Below are positions 34,654 through 42,661 of a stretch of 64,000 nt of DNA, in pieces. Numbering within the stretch: position 1 is the stretch's first letter; each line of letters starts with the position of its first letter. The DNA lies in NCBI GenBank assembly GCA_902798545.1, contig CADBWQ010000009.1:62001-126000 (forward strand), given 5' to 3'. The DNA is from Oscillospiraceae bacterium (GTDB lineage: Bacteria; Bacillota; Clostridia; Oscillospirales; Oscillospiraceae). Position numbers and translations under genes: made by a program. The notes under the pieces were generated by a model. The model saw only the letters and a program-made list of their open reading frames with translations. It was not told the origin of the DNA and made no database searches.

Positions 34654-34756
34654 GATCTCGCATTCTTTCGCAGACGCAGTTTCTATGCGCCTGAATCTAT
34701 CCACGATTTTGCCGGCATCACGGTACCGAAGCTTAAAAATCTTCTTTTCGACCGGC

Positions 34757-34785
34757 ATTATACATCCCCTGCTGAAAAAAAGCAA
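34757..34785 (-). promoter_or_regulatory. Sigma-A promoter of pyrR-uraA
   Basis: Minus strand TTGCTT (34785-34780), 17 bp, TATAAT (34762-34757). It gives a leader of roughly 140 nt. Confidence 0.7.
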
Positions 34786-34873
34786 CAGCTTTTTCTTTCG
34801 TGTTCCACTGTTTGTAGTATTCCCCTGGGCGAGGAGTTCCACATCTTGTCCCCCGGTATACTGTGCCGATAAA

Positions 34874-34903
34874 GACAGGAGCTGCGAAATCGCAGCTCCT
34901 GTC
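34874..34903 (-). terminator. Intrinsic terminator after nifJ
   Basis: A perfect 14-bp stem (34874-34887 with 34890-34903) and a T-containing tail on the minus strand. Confidence 0.82.
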
Positions 34904-34946
34904 AGATACTTTGCTGTTTGGATGTGCCTTCCGGCAGCGGTACAAA

Positions 34947-37900
34947 TTACTCGTACAGGCCTTTCAGCTTCATCAGATGCTCGTAACGGGCCTTGGCATT
35001 CTCTTCATTTGCCTCGAAGAGTCTGTCGGCACGATCCGGGAACTCGCGGGTCAGACGGCTGTAACGCGCTTCGTTCATAAGGAACTCACGGTAACCGCCG
35101 GCCGGCTCCTTGCTGTCGAGAGCGAAGGGCTTCTCGGCATCCGGGTTGAAGCGGAAGAGGTTCCAGTAGCCGCACTTGACAGCCTTGTCCATCTCCTTCT
35201 GGCAGTTCTCCATGCCGCCCTTGATGCTGTGCATCTCGCAGGGAGCATAGCCGATGATGAGGGACGGGCCCTTGTGGGCTTCAGCCTCAGCAATCGCCTT
35301 CAGGGTCTGAACCTTGTTGGCGCCCATGGCAACCTGTGCGACATAAACATAACCGTAGGTCATGGCCATCTCGGCGAGGCTCTTGCTCTTCAGTTCCTTA
35401 CCGGCGGAAGCAAACTGTGCAACCTGGCCGATGTTGGAAGCCTTGGAGGCCTGTCCGCCGGTGTTGGAGTACACCTCGGTGTTGAAGACGAAGATGTTGA
35501 CATCTTCACCGGAGGCCAGCACGTGGTCGACACCGCCGTAGCCGATATCGTAGGCCCAGCCGTCGCCGCCGAAGATCCACATGGACTTCTTGTTGAGGTA
35601 ATCCTTCTTGGCAAGGATCTCAACTGCGAGTTCACAGGCCTGGCAGGTGCAGGTGGTACCGCCGGCGGCCTTCTTCGCCTCAGCTGCAGCCAGAGCTGCG
35701 GGCTGATTGTCGCCATAGATCTGCTTGCCCATGTCGGAGCCGAGGAATGCAATGCAGTCATCGATGGCGGAGACATTTTCTTCCATCGCCTTGATGAGAG
35801 CTGCAGTCGGAGCCTGGTTCTTGTTGCCGTCATCATAGGTCTCGAGCCATGCCTGTGCAGCATCCTTGATCGCCTGGCAGCAGCTGGGAGCTGCGACCAT
35901 GGCCTCAACCTTGGCCTTCAGGTCGTCGCGGATCTTCTTCTGGCCGAGGTAAACACCAAGGCCGTGCTCTGCGTTGTCTTCAAACAGGGAGTTGGCCCAT
36001 GCGGGTCCCTTGCCTGCCTTGTTGACAGTGTATGGAGAAGTGGCAGCCGGGCCGCCCCAGATGGAGGAGCAACCGGTCGCGTTGGAGATGAGCATGTGGT
36101 CGCCGAAGAGCTGGGTGACAAGACGGGCATAGCTGGTCTCGGCGCAGCCTGCGCAGGAGCCGGAGAACTCCAGATACGGCTGAGCGAACTGGCTGAACTT
36201 CACATCGGTTCCGACCATGTCTTCCTTCTCGGAAACCTTCGCGACCATGTAGTCGAAGACTTCCTGCTGCTCGACCTGGCTCTCCATCGGGACCATCTCA
36301 ATGGCGCCGGCCGGGCACTGGGTCACGCAGACGCCGCAGCCCATGCAGTCGAGCGGGGAAACAGCCATGTTGAACTTGTAGACGCCCTTGCCCTTGCCGG
36401 CTTTGATGTCAACAATCTTGGCCTGTGCGGGAGCATTCGCTGCCTCTTCCGCGGTCAGCGCGAAGGGACGGATGGTCGCATGCGGGCAGACAAATGCGCA
36501 CTGGTTGCACTGGATGCACTTCTCGGCATCCCACTTCGGGACGGAGACGGCAATGCCGCGCTTCTCATAGGCGGAGGCGCCAAGCTCGAAGGTACCGTCG
36601 GCGTGATCGACGAATGCGGAAACAGGCAGACTGTCACCGTCCATCTTATCGACCGGATCAAGGATGGTGGTGACCATCTTGACGGTCTTCTCGCGGCCGG
36701 TCTTCTTGGCGACTTCCTTGGTGTCGACAGCGTCGGCCCAGGAGGCGGGAACTTCAACCTTCACATACGCGGTGGCACCGGCATCGATGGCGGCATAGTT
36801 CATGTCGACGACATCCTGGCCCTTCTTCAGGTAGGAGTGAAGGGCGGCGTCCTTCATGTACTGGATGGCCTCTGCCTCGGGCATGACCTTTGCCAGGGAG
36901 AAGAATGCGCTCTGCAGGATGGTGTTGGTGCGCTTGCCCATACCGATCTTCTTTGCCAGGTCAATGGCGTTGATCATATAGAGCTGGATGTTGTTCTTCG
37001 CGATGTAGCGCTTGGAAGCGGCGTCCAGATGATGCTCGAGCTCTGCGAAATCCCACTGGCAGTTGACCAGGAAGACACCGCCGGGCTTGACGTCACGGAC
37101 AATCGGGAATCCCTTCGTGATATAGGAAGGAACATGGCAGGCAACGAAGTCGGCCTTGTTGATGTAGTACGGGCTCTTGATGACCTTGTCGCCGAAGCGC
37201 AGGTGGCTGATGGTGACGCCGCCGGTCTTTTTGGAGTCATACTGGAAGTAGGCCTGGACGTACTTGTCGGTGTGGTCGCCGATGATCTTGATGGAGTTCT
37301 TGTTGGCGCCGACGGTACCGTCACCGCCGAGACCCCAGAACTTGCACTCGATGGTGCCTTCGGCAGCGGTGTTGGGGGCGTGGCTCTCATCGAGGGAGAG
37401 GTTGGTCACGTCATCCACAATGCCAAGGGTGAATACGCGCTTCATGTCGTCCTTCTTCAGCTCGTTGTACACGGCAAAGACGGAGGCAGGAGGCGTATCC
37501 TTGGAACCGAGGCCGTAGCGGCCGCCGATGACCTTGATGTCGGTCTTGCCGGCATTGGCCAGGGCAGTGACAACGTCGAGGTAGAGCGGCTCGCCCTGAG
37601 CGCCGGGCTCCTTGGTGCGGTCGAGGACGGCGATCTTCTTCGCGGTCGCAGGAATCGCGGCGAGGAGCTTGTCCGGACAGAACGGACGATACAGGCGGAC
37701 CTTGACCAGGCCGACCTTCTCACCCTGTGCGGTGAGGAAATCAATGACTTCCTCTGCGACGTCGCAGATGGAACCCATGGCGACGATGACGCGGTCAGCG
37801 TCGGGAGCGCCGTAGTAGTTGAAGAGCTGGTAGTCGGTGCCGAGCTTGGCATTGATCTTGCCCATGTACTCCTCAACGATGGCCGGGACGGCATCATAAT

Positions 37901-38603
37901 ACTTGTTGGAAGCTTCGCGGTTCTGGAAGAAGATATCGCCGTTCTCGTGGGAGCCGCGCATCGTCGGATGCTCGGAATTCAGAGCGCGGTCACGGAACGC
38001 CTGGACAGCGTCCATGTCGACCATATCGGCCAGATCTTCGTAATCCCAGACTTCGATCTTCTGCAGCTCATGACTGGTGCGGAAGCCATCGAAGAAGTTC
38101 AGGAACGGGACTCTGCCCTTGATGGCGGCGAGGTGCGCAACCGGGGAGAGGTCCATGACTTCCTGGACACTGCCTTCGGCCAGCATCGCAAAACCGGTCT
38201 GGCGGCAGGCCATGACGTCGCTGTGGTCACCGAAGATGTTCAGGGTGTGGCTTGCAACCGTACGGGCGCTCACATGGAACACGCCGGGGAGCAGCTCGCC
38301 CGCGATCTTATACATGTTCGGGATCATCAGCAGCAGGCCCTGGGAGGCCGTGTAGGTGGTGGTCAGTGCACCGGCGTTCAGGGAGCCGTGGACAGCGCCG
38401 GCTGCACCGGACTCCGCCTGCATCTCCTGCACCTTGACGGTGTTGCCAAAGATGTTCTTCCGGCCGGCGGCGGACCACTGGTCAACGTAGTCTGCCATCG
38501 GGCTGGACGGTGTGATGGGATAGATCGCTGCGACTTCGGTAAACGCATAGGATACATGGGCGGCTGCGTTGTTACCGTCCATGGTTTTGAAGTGTCTCTG
38601 CAT
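34947..38603 (-). CDS. nifJ: Pyruvate:ferredoxin (flavodoxin) oxidoreductase
   Basis: 1218 residues, the single-chain PFOR of anaerobes. Domain order: pyruvate-binding domain I (AYAFTE-type region YAFTEVAAIYPITPSSPMADYV), domain II, gamma domain with AKKI, two ferredoxin clusters (CIQCNQCAFVCPH and CMGCGVCVTQCP, about residues 680-760), a further proximal cluster Cys (SGSCAGCAETSY) and the TPP domain (GGDGWAYDIGYGG, NTEVYSNTGGQ). It oxidises pyruvate to acetyl-CoA and CO2 and reduces ferredoxin. GGAGTG supports ATG 38603; a TTG 7 codons earlier is less likely. Confidence 0.96.
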   Translation of the reverse strand: MQRHFKTMDGNNAAAHVSYAFTEVAAIYPITPSSPMADYVDQWSAAGRKNIFGNTVKVQEMQAESGAAGAVHGSLNAGALTTTYTASQGLLLMIPNMYKIAGELLPGVFHVSARTVASHTLNIFGDHSDVMACRQTGFAMLAEGSVQEVMDLSPVAHLAAIKGRVPFLNFFDGFRTSHELQKIEVWDYEDLADMVDMDAVQAFRDRALNSEHPTMRGSHENGDIFFQNREASNKYYDAVPAIVEEYMGKINAKLGTDYQLFNYYGAPDADRVIVAMGSICDVAEEVIDFLTAQGEKVGLVKVRLYRPFCPDKLLAAIPATAKKIAVLDRTKEPGAQGEPLYLDVVTALANAGKTDIKVIGGRYGLGSKDTPPASVFAVYNELKKDDMKRVFTLGIVDDVTNLSLDESHAPNTAAEGTIECKFWGLGGDGTVGANKNSIKIIGDHTDKYVQAYFQYDSKKTGGVTISHLRFGDKVIKSPYYINKADFVACHVPSYITKGFPIVRDVKPGGVFLVNCQWDFAELEHHLDAASKRYIAKNNIQLYMINAIDLAKKIGMGKRTNTILQSAFFSLAKVMPEAEAIQYMKDAALHSYLKKGQDVVDMNYAAIDAGATAYVKVEVPASWADAVDTKEVAKKTGREKTVKMVTTILDPVDKMDGDSLPVSAFVDHADGTFELGASAYEKRGIAVSVPKWDAEKCIQCNQCAFVCPHATIRPFALTAEEAANAPAQAKIVDIKAGKGKGVYKFNMAVSPLDCMGCGVCVTQCPAGAIEMVPMESQVEQQEVFDYMVAKVSEKEDMVGTDVKFSQFAQPYLEFSGSCAGCAETSYARLVTQLFGDHMLISNATGCSSIWGGPAATSPYTVNKAGKGPAWANSLFEDNAEHGLGVYLGQKKIRDDLKAKVEAMVAAPSCCQAIKDAAQAWLETYDDGNKNQAPTAALIKAMEENVSAIDDCIAFLGSDMGKQIYGDNQPAALAAAEAKKAAGGTTCTCQACELAVEILAKKDYLNKKSMWIFGGDGWAYDIGYGGVDHVLASGEDVNIFVFNTEVYSNTGGQASKASNIGQVAQFASAGKELKSKSLAEMAMTYGYVYVAQVAMGANKVQTLKAIAEAEAHKGPSLIIGYAPCEMHSIKGGMENCQKEMDKAVKCGYWNLFRFNPDAEKPFALDSKEPAGGYREFLMNEARYSRLTREFPDRADRLFEANEENAKARYEHLMKLKGLYE

Positions 38604-38631
38604 TCTAACTTTCACTCCAGTCAATTTTTAC

Positions 38632-38660
38632 AGTTTACCATTATTTCTGCAAATTGTAAA
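38632..38660 (-). promoter_or_regulatory. Sigma-A promoter of nifJ
   Basis: Minus strand TTTACA (38660-38655), 17 bp, TAAACT (38637-38632). GTTTAC/GTAAAC half-sites frame the promoter. Confidence 0.62.
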
Positions 38661-38777
38661 CAGTTTGAAATGTAAAATTCTCAATAATTTCGTCATTTTC
38701 TTCAACCGTAAAAATGACAATTTGACAAATCGTCCTGAACAGACCCCGCTGAAAGTCCTGCTAGAGGCAAATTTCCC

Positions 38778-38806
38778 TTGTGCTTTTTCTCTTTCCGTAT
38801 TATAAT
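38778..38806 (+). promoter_or_regulatory. Sigma-A promoter of asp23/fakA-like genes
   Basis: TTGTGC (38778-38783), 17 bp, TATAAT (38801-38806), 55 nt before ATG 38862. Confidence 0.7.
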
Positions 38807-38861
38807 ATGCTGATTGGTTTCGGCCCGAAGTCAGTCAGTTTAACAGAAAGGAGTCTGCACT

Positions 38862-39212
38862 ATGATCAATATCACCAATGACAGCGGAAGCATCCGCATT
38901 ACCGATGACGTGTTTACTCTTCTTGCCGGCGACGCGGCGACGAGCTGTTTCGGCGTGAAGGGCATGGCTGGTCGCAGCAAGGACGGCGGTCCGCTGCAGC
39001 TGCTGCGCAGGGAGTCGATGTCCAGAGGTGTTTTCGTCCATTACAATGACGATGAAACCATCTCTCTGGAGCTTCACATCGGCGTGGATCAGGGCGTCAA
39101 CATTGCCGCCGTCTCCCGCAGCATCATCAATGAAGTCAGCTATAAGTTAAAGAAAAACACCGGCGTTCCCGTGAAAGCCGTGGATGTATATATAGACACA
39201 ATCATCGGATAA
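38862..39212 (+). CDS. Asp23/Gls24 family envelope stress response protein
   Basis: 116 residues: GSIRITDDVFTLLAGDAATSCFGVKGMAGR, then the beta strand FVHYNDDETISLELHIGVDQGVNIAAVSRSI and GVPVKAVDVYIDTI. This is the YloU type commonly found immediately before the DAK2/FakA-like gene in Firmicutes, as here (41-nt gap). Cytoplasmic or membrane-associated; function in envelope homeostasis is known only generally. GAAAGGAG precedes the ATG. Confidence 0.9.
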   Translation: MINITNDSGSIRITDDVFTLLAGDAATSCFGVKGMAGRSKDGGPLQLLRRESMSRGVFVHYNDDETISLELHIGVDQGVNIAAVSRSIINEVSYKLKKNTGVPVKAVDVYIDTIIG

Positions 39213-39253
39213 GCAGACCGCACATCTCTCTGCCTGTCCCCGGAGGTGCACTT

Positions 39254-40969
39254 TTGAAAGATTATATTGATGCCGCAGCCTTCAAGGAGATGATTCTCTG
39301 CGCGGATGCGGCTCTGCATAAAAATATCCAGGCCATCAATGACCTGAACGTCTTCCCCGTGCCGGACGGTGATACCGGTACAAACATGGGTCTCACCATC
39401 AACAATGCGGCCGTCGAGCTCCGCAAGAAGGATTTCGACACAATCTCCGCCGCTGCCGACTGTGTTGCCGGCGCAATGCTGCGCGGTGCACGCGGAAATT
39501 CCGGCGTCATCCTCTCCCTTCTGTTCCGCGGGATCTCGAAGCGGCTTAAGGGTCTCGAGACCGCAGGTGCCGCAGAGTTCACAGGCGCCATGACCGACGG
39601 CGTCAATGCCGCCTACAAAGCTGTCATGAAACCTGCCGAAGGTACGATTCTCACCGTCTCCCGTCTTGCCGCCAAGGCCTCTGCCAGAGCCGCAGACAAG
39701 GGCGCCGGCCTCGAGGACGCGCTCGTCGCCGGCATCAAAGCCGGTGAGCTGGCGCTTGAGGATACCGTCAATCAGAACCCCGTTCTGAAGAAAGCCGGGG
39801 TGATCGATGCCGGCGGCAAGGGCTATATGGTGATCCTCAGCGCCATTCTCGCTTCCCTGCGCGGAGAAATGGTCTCCGGCGAGGAAGGAGAGCGGGATTA
39901 TTCCGAGTCTGATCTCTTCACCAATTCCGGCGTCGACCTGATGGAGTCCATCACCTTTGCTTTTGACACTGTCTATGTGGTACGGAAGAGCGCTCCGGAT
40001 GTCGACCTCGACCCGCTGCGCAGGTATCTCTCCAGCATCGGTGATTCTCTGGTCATCAGCGATGACGATGAGATCTTCAAGGTCCATGTCCACACCGACA
40101 TGCCGGGCAATGCGCTGAATGAAAGCCAGAAGTACGGCACGCTCGAGCTTGCCAAGATTGAGAACATGGTCACCCAGGCCGAGCAGCTCAAGGCCGGCAG
40201 GAAAGCCCAGACCACAGATGATCTTGAAGCCATCGACCGGGAGCTCACCGCCATGGAGTCCGCCACCGCCCTCACTGGGGAGGAGGATGAGGACTTTGTC
40301 GCCGAAGCCGAAAAGGATTACGGCATCGTGGCTGTCTGTGCCGGAGACGGGATGGCAGACCTCTTCCGCGAACTGGGCGCTGACAACATTGTCACCGGCG
40401 GCCAGACCATGAACCCCTCGACAGACGACATTCTCAAGGCTGTACAGCACACCCCTGCCTCCACCGTATTTGTTTTCCCCAACAACAAGAACATCATCAT
40501 GGCGGCGGAGCAGTGCATCAGTCTCACGGAGAAAAAAGTCATTGTCATGCCCTCCCGCACTGTCCCGCAGGGCATCAGCGCGCTGCTGAATTTCGATCCG
40601 AATGAGAGTGAAGAGAGCCTGGTCGGCGCCATGGGCGAGGCAATGGGCAATGTCCATACCGCGATGGTCACCTATGCCGCCCGTGATTCGGATTTTGACG
40701 GGCACATCATCCACGCCGGTGAGTATCTGGCCCTGATGGACGGCAGTCTGATCGGCAGCTACACCAATACCAAAACCCTCTTCAAGGAGCTCAGCTGGGC
40801 CCTTGATGATTTCCACCCCGAGTTCATTACCGTGTACTATGGCGAGGATGTCACCGAAGACGAAGCCAACACTGCGGCGAAAACCGTCATCGGGAACTTC
40901 CCCGATGCCGAGGTCAGCGTCGTAAACGGCGGTCAGCCTGTTTACTACTACATGATCTCCGCGGAGTGA
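39254..40969 (+). CDS. fakA: DAK2 domain protein, fatty acid kinase FakA-like (YloV)
   Basis: 571 residues. N-terminal DAK2 kinase domain with LNVFPVPDGDTGTNMGLTI (nucleotide and Mg site), CVAGAMLRGARGNSGVILSLLFRG and GVIDAGGKGYMVI; then the middle DegV-like/FakA C-terminal region (FKVHVHTDMPGNAL, VFVFPNNKNIIMAAEQ, VIVMPSRTVPQGISALL). With a FakB partner (not in this window) it phosphorylates exogenous fatty acids for phospholipid synthesis. The start is a TTG at 39254, supported by GGAGG 7 nt upstream; there is no ATG nearby. Confidence 0.9.
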   Translation: MKDYIDAAAFKEMILCADAALHKNIQAINDLNVFPVPDGDTGTNMGLTINNAAVELRKKDFDTISAAADCVAGAMLRGARGNSGVILSLLFRGISKRLKGLETAGAAEFTGAMTDGVNAAYKAVMKPAEGTILTVSRLAAKASARAADKGAGLEDALVAGIKAGELALEDTVNQNPVLKKAGVIDAGGKGYMVILSAILASLRGEMVSGEEGERDYSESDLFTNSGVDLMESITFAFDTVYVVRKSAPDVDLDPLRRYLSSIGDSLVISDDDEIFKVHVHTDMPGNALNESQKYGTLELAKIENMVTQAEQLKAGRKAQTTDDLEAIDRELTAMESATALTGEEDEDFVAEAEKDYGIVAVCAGDGMADLFRELGADNIVTGGQTMNPSTDDILKAVQHTPASTVFVFPNNKNIIMAAEQCISLTEKKVIVMPSRTVPQGISALLNFDPNESEESLVGAMGEAMGNVHTAMVTYAARDSDFDGHIIHAGEYLALMDGSLIGSYTNTKTLFKELSWALDDFHPEFITVYYGEDVTEDEANTAAKTVIGNFPDAEVSVVNGGQPVYYYMISAE

Positions 40970-40997
40970 AATGATCTTATAGCCTCATAAAGATTAA

Positions 40998-41031
40998 GGT
41001 CCGGGAACAGTTCTGCTCCCGGACCGTTTTT
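40998..41031 (+). terminator. Intrinsic terminator after fakA-like gene
   Basis: GGTCCGGGA, 10-nt loop, TCCCGGACC, then G and five T residues. Confidence 0.85.
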
Positions 41032-41067
41032 CTGTGCTCTGTTTGGAAGAATGTCATTTTGAAGCGC

Positions 41068-41802
41068 TCAGTACCCGATGGTGTTTTCCCGGATCCAGTA
41101 GAGGATCAGGATATGGAGCGGGTAGGCCGCATAGAAGGCATATTTGAGCACCTTTCCCCTGATGAATCCCCGCTTTCCGTTGTACAGGTTGATCGGGATA
41201 AAGGCCAGGCCCGCCGCCCAGCCGCCGGATTCGATACAGGTTCCCACGACAGCCTGCAGGATCTTTTCCTCCCGCAGCAGATACATCACAAGGATTAGCG
41301 CGAATCCGCCGACACCGTAATCCGCCTTCAGGCTCATCGCGACGATCATCAGCACCAGCAGTGACCCCAGCTGCTTCCAGCCATTTTCCCGGAAGAATTC
41401 GATGCAGCAGAGGCCCATATATCCCAGGAACAGAGTGAAAAAGACATTCTGTGCGGCATAGTGCACCGTTCCCGTATGCTCCAGATTCCAGGGGATTTCC
41501 GAGATCAGCGCGAAGATCAGGAGGCTCAGGCCATATTTCTTCCGGTCGTGGGTGTGCAGGAAACCCTCCACCAGCAGGAAGCAATAAATCGGGAAAGCCA
41601 GACGCCCGATCTTCCGCATCACGGTATAGAGCGTCAGCGCTTCCGTGCTCACACGGAGCAGTATGATATTGCTGTTCTTCAGCAGAACAACGGCGATATG
41701 GTCGATGATCATCGTCACAAGTGCGAGGCACTTCAGAGCGCTGCCGCTCAGAATCTTATATTTTTCAGGGATCAGTCCGCTCATTTCGCTTTTCTGTTCC
41801 AT
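41068..41802 (-). CDS. TraX-family membrane protein
   Basis: 244 residues with seven to eight membrane helices. TraX-like segments: LSGSALKCLALVTMIIDHIAVVLL, RKIGRLAFPIYCFLLVEGFLHT, FALISEIPWNL, LKADYGVGGFALILVMYL and the C-terminal KYAFYAAYPLHILILYWIR. In F plasmids TraX acetylates pilin. Chromosomal Firmicutes members are of unknown role and no conjugation genes are present here. AGGAGAAGGA supports ATG 41802. Confidence 0.85.
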   Translation of the reverse strand: MEQKSEMSGLIPEKYKILSGSALKCLALVTMIIDHIAVVLLKNSNIILLRVSTEALTLYTVMRKIGRLAFPIYCFLLVEGFLHTHDRKKYGLSLLIFALISEIPWNLEHTGTVHYAAQNVFFTLFLGYMGLCCIEFFRENGWKQLGSLLVLMIVAMSLKADYGVGGFALILVMYLLREEKILQAVVGTCIESGGWAAGLAFIPINLYNGKRGFIRGKVLKYAFYAAYPLHILILYWIRENTIGY

Positions 41803-41833
41803 GGTTTCTGTCCTTCTCCTGTTCGTCGGTGCC

Positions 41834-41862
41834 ATTTTAGCACGGGAGTTTTTCGCATACAA
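41834..41862 (-). promoter_or_regulatory. Sigma-A promoter of the TraX-like gene
   Basis: Minus strand TTGTAT (41862-41857), 17 bp, TAAAAT (41839-41834). Confidence 0.65.
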
Positions 41863-41897
41863 GAATTATTTCCTTCAAGTTATAAAACCACACGTTA

Positions 41898-41926
41898 TTG
41901 CCTGCTCTCTCCCGCTGTGTTATGCT
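41898..41926 (+). promoter_or_regulatory. Sigma-A promoter of the CYTH gene
   Basis: TTGCCT (41898-41903), 17 bp, TATGCT (41921-41926). Confidence 0.55.
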
Positions 41927-42000
41927 TTCTTTATTCAAATGAGCCGATCAGCGCATACATTCCATTGCGTGCCATGAATGACACAAGGAGGCTTTTTCTC

Positions 42001-42522
42001 ATGAACGTAAACCGTCCCGGTGCTTCGAATCACTTGCCTCTGGAAATTGAGCGCAAGTTTCTGATCCGCTACCCAGACCTGAACTGGCTTCAGCACTGTC
42101 CTGAAGCCCGCTGTACTGAGATCGTCCAGACTTATCTTCTTTCTCGTCCGGGAGAATCCTGTCGTGTCCGCTCCTGGACGGAGAACGGCAGCACCGTGTA
42201 TATCCGTACTTTTAAACAAAGCCTCACCGACCGTACCCGTATTGAGCGGGAAGAGCAGATCTCTCCGGAGGAATATGACATCCTTCTGCAGAAAGCCGAT
42301 CCGGAACGCCGTCCCATAGAGAAAAAGCGGTGGTGCATTCCCTACGGGTCTCACACCCTGGAGATCGACCTCTATCCGTTCTGGTCCGATCAGGCGGTCC
42401 TGGAGGTTGAACTCAAAAGCGAGGATGAGGAATTTCTCCTCCCGCCGGAGCTGGAGGTCATCCGCGAAGTCACCGGCGATCCCCGCTATTTGAACTCTTC
42501 CCTTGCACGGGAGATTCCCTGA
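42001..42522 (+). CDS. CYTH domain protein (triphosphate tunnel metalloenzyme)
   Basis: 173 residues. The family signature is LEIERKFLI (EXEXK at about residues 15-19), followed by alternating charged strands (CRVRSWTENGSTVYIRTFK, RTRIEREEQIS, IEKKRWCIPY, LEIDLYPFWSDQAVLEVELKSEDEEF). Members hydrolyse triphosphates or make cAMP; tripolyphosphatase or thiamine-triphosphatase activity is most common in bacteria. AAGGAGG lies 12 nt before ATG 42001; the much longer upstream frame is antisense to the TraX gene. Confidence 0.85.
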   Translation: MNVNRPGASNHLPLEIERKFLIRYPDLNWLQHCPEARCTEIVQTYLLSRPGESCRVRSWTENGSTVYIRTFKQSLTDRTRIEREEQISPEEYDILLQKADPERRPIEKKRWCIPYGSHTLEIDLYPFWSDQAVLEVELKSEDEEFLLPPELEVIREVTGDPRYLNSSLAREIP

Positions 42523-42540
42523 ATATTTCCTGAATACTGT

Positions 42541-42569
42541 TTGTCTTTCTGATTCCGCTCTGCTATAAT
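42541..42569 (+). promoter_or_regulatory. Sigma-A promoter of glgB
   Basis: TTGTCT (42541-42546), 17 bp, TATAAT (42564-42569), giving a 5' leader of about 85 nt. Confidence 0.7.
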
Positions 42570-42661
42570 TATCAGTACTCTGAAGTCTTGCGTATGATAC
42601 CGCACGCCGACTTCACAGGACCAGTCAGACATCGATTCAGCTGATAAAAAGGAGACTGTTC

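Noticed and set aside
34615-34760. A 47-codon leader peptide before pyrR
   Set aside because: Its ATG lies in or before the predicted transcription start next to the -10 box, and the frame runs through the terminator hairpin.
34947-38603. nifJ as evidence for nitrogen fixation
   Set aside because: Single-chain PFOR is a general fermentation enzyme in Clostridia; no nif genes are present.
34863-38675. A 1270-codon open frame on the plus strand over nifJ
   Set aside because: It is antisense to a fully recognisable PFOR with all domains; its translation is low-complexity (Gly, Leu, Val, Asp) as expected from a shadow of GC-rich codons.
41068-41802. TraX-like gene as evidence for a conjugative element
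   Set aside because: No other transfer, relaxase or integrase genes nearby; chromosomal TraX homologues are common.
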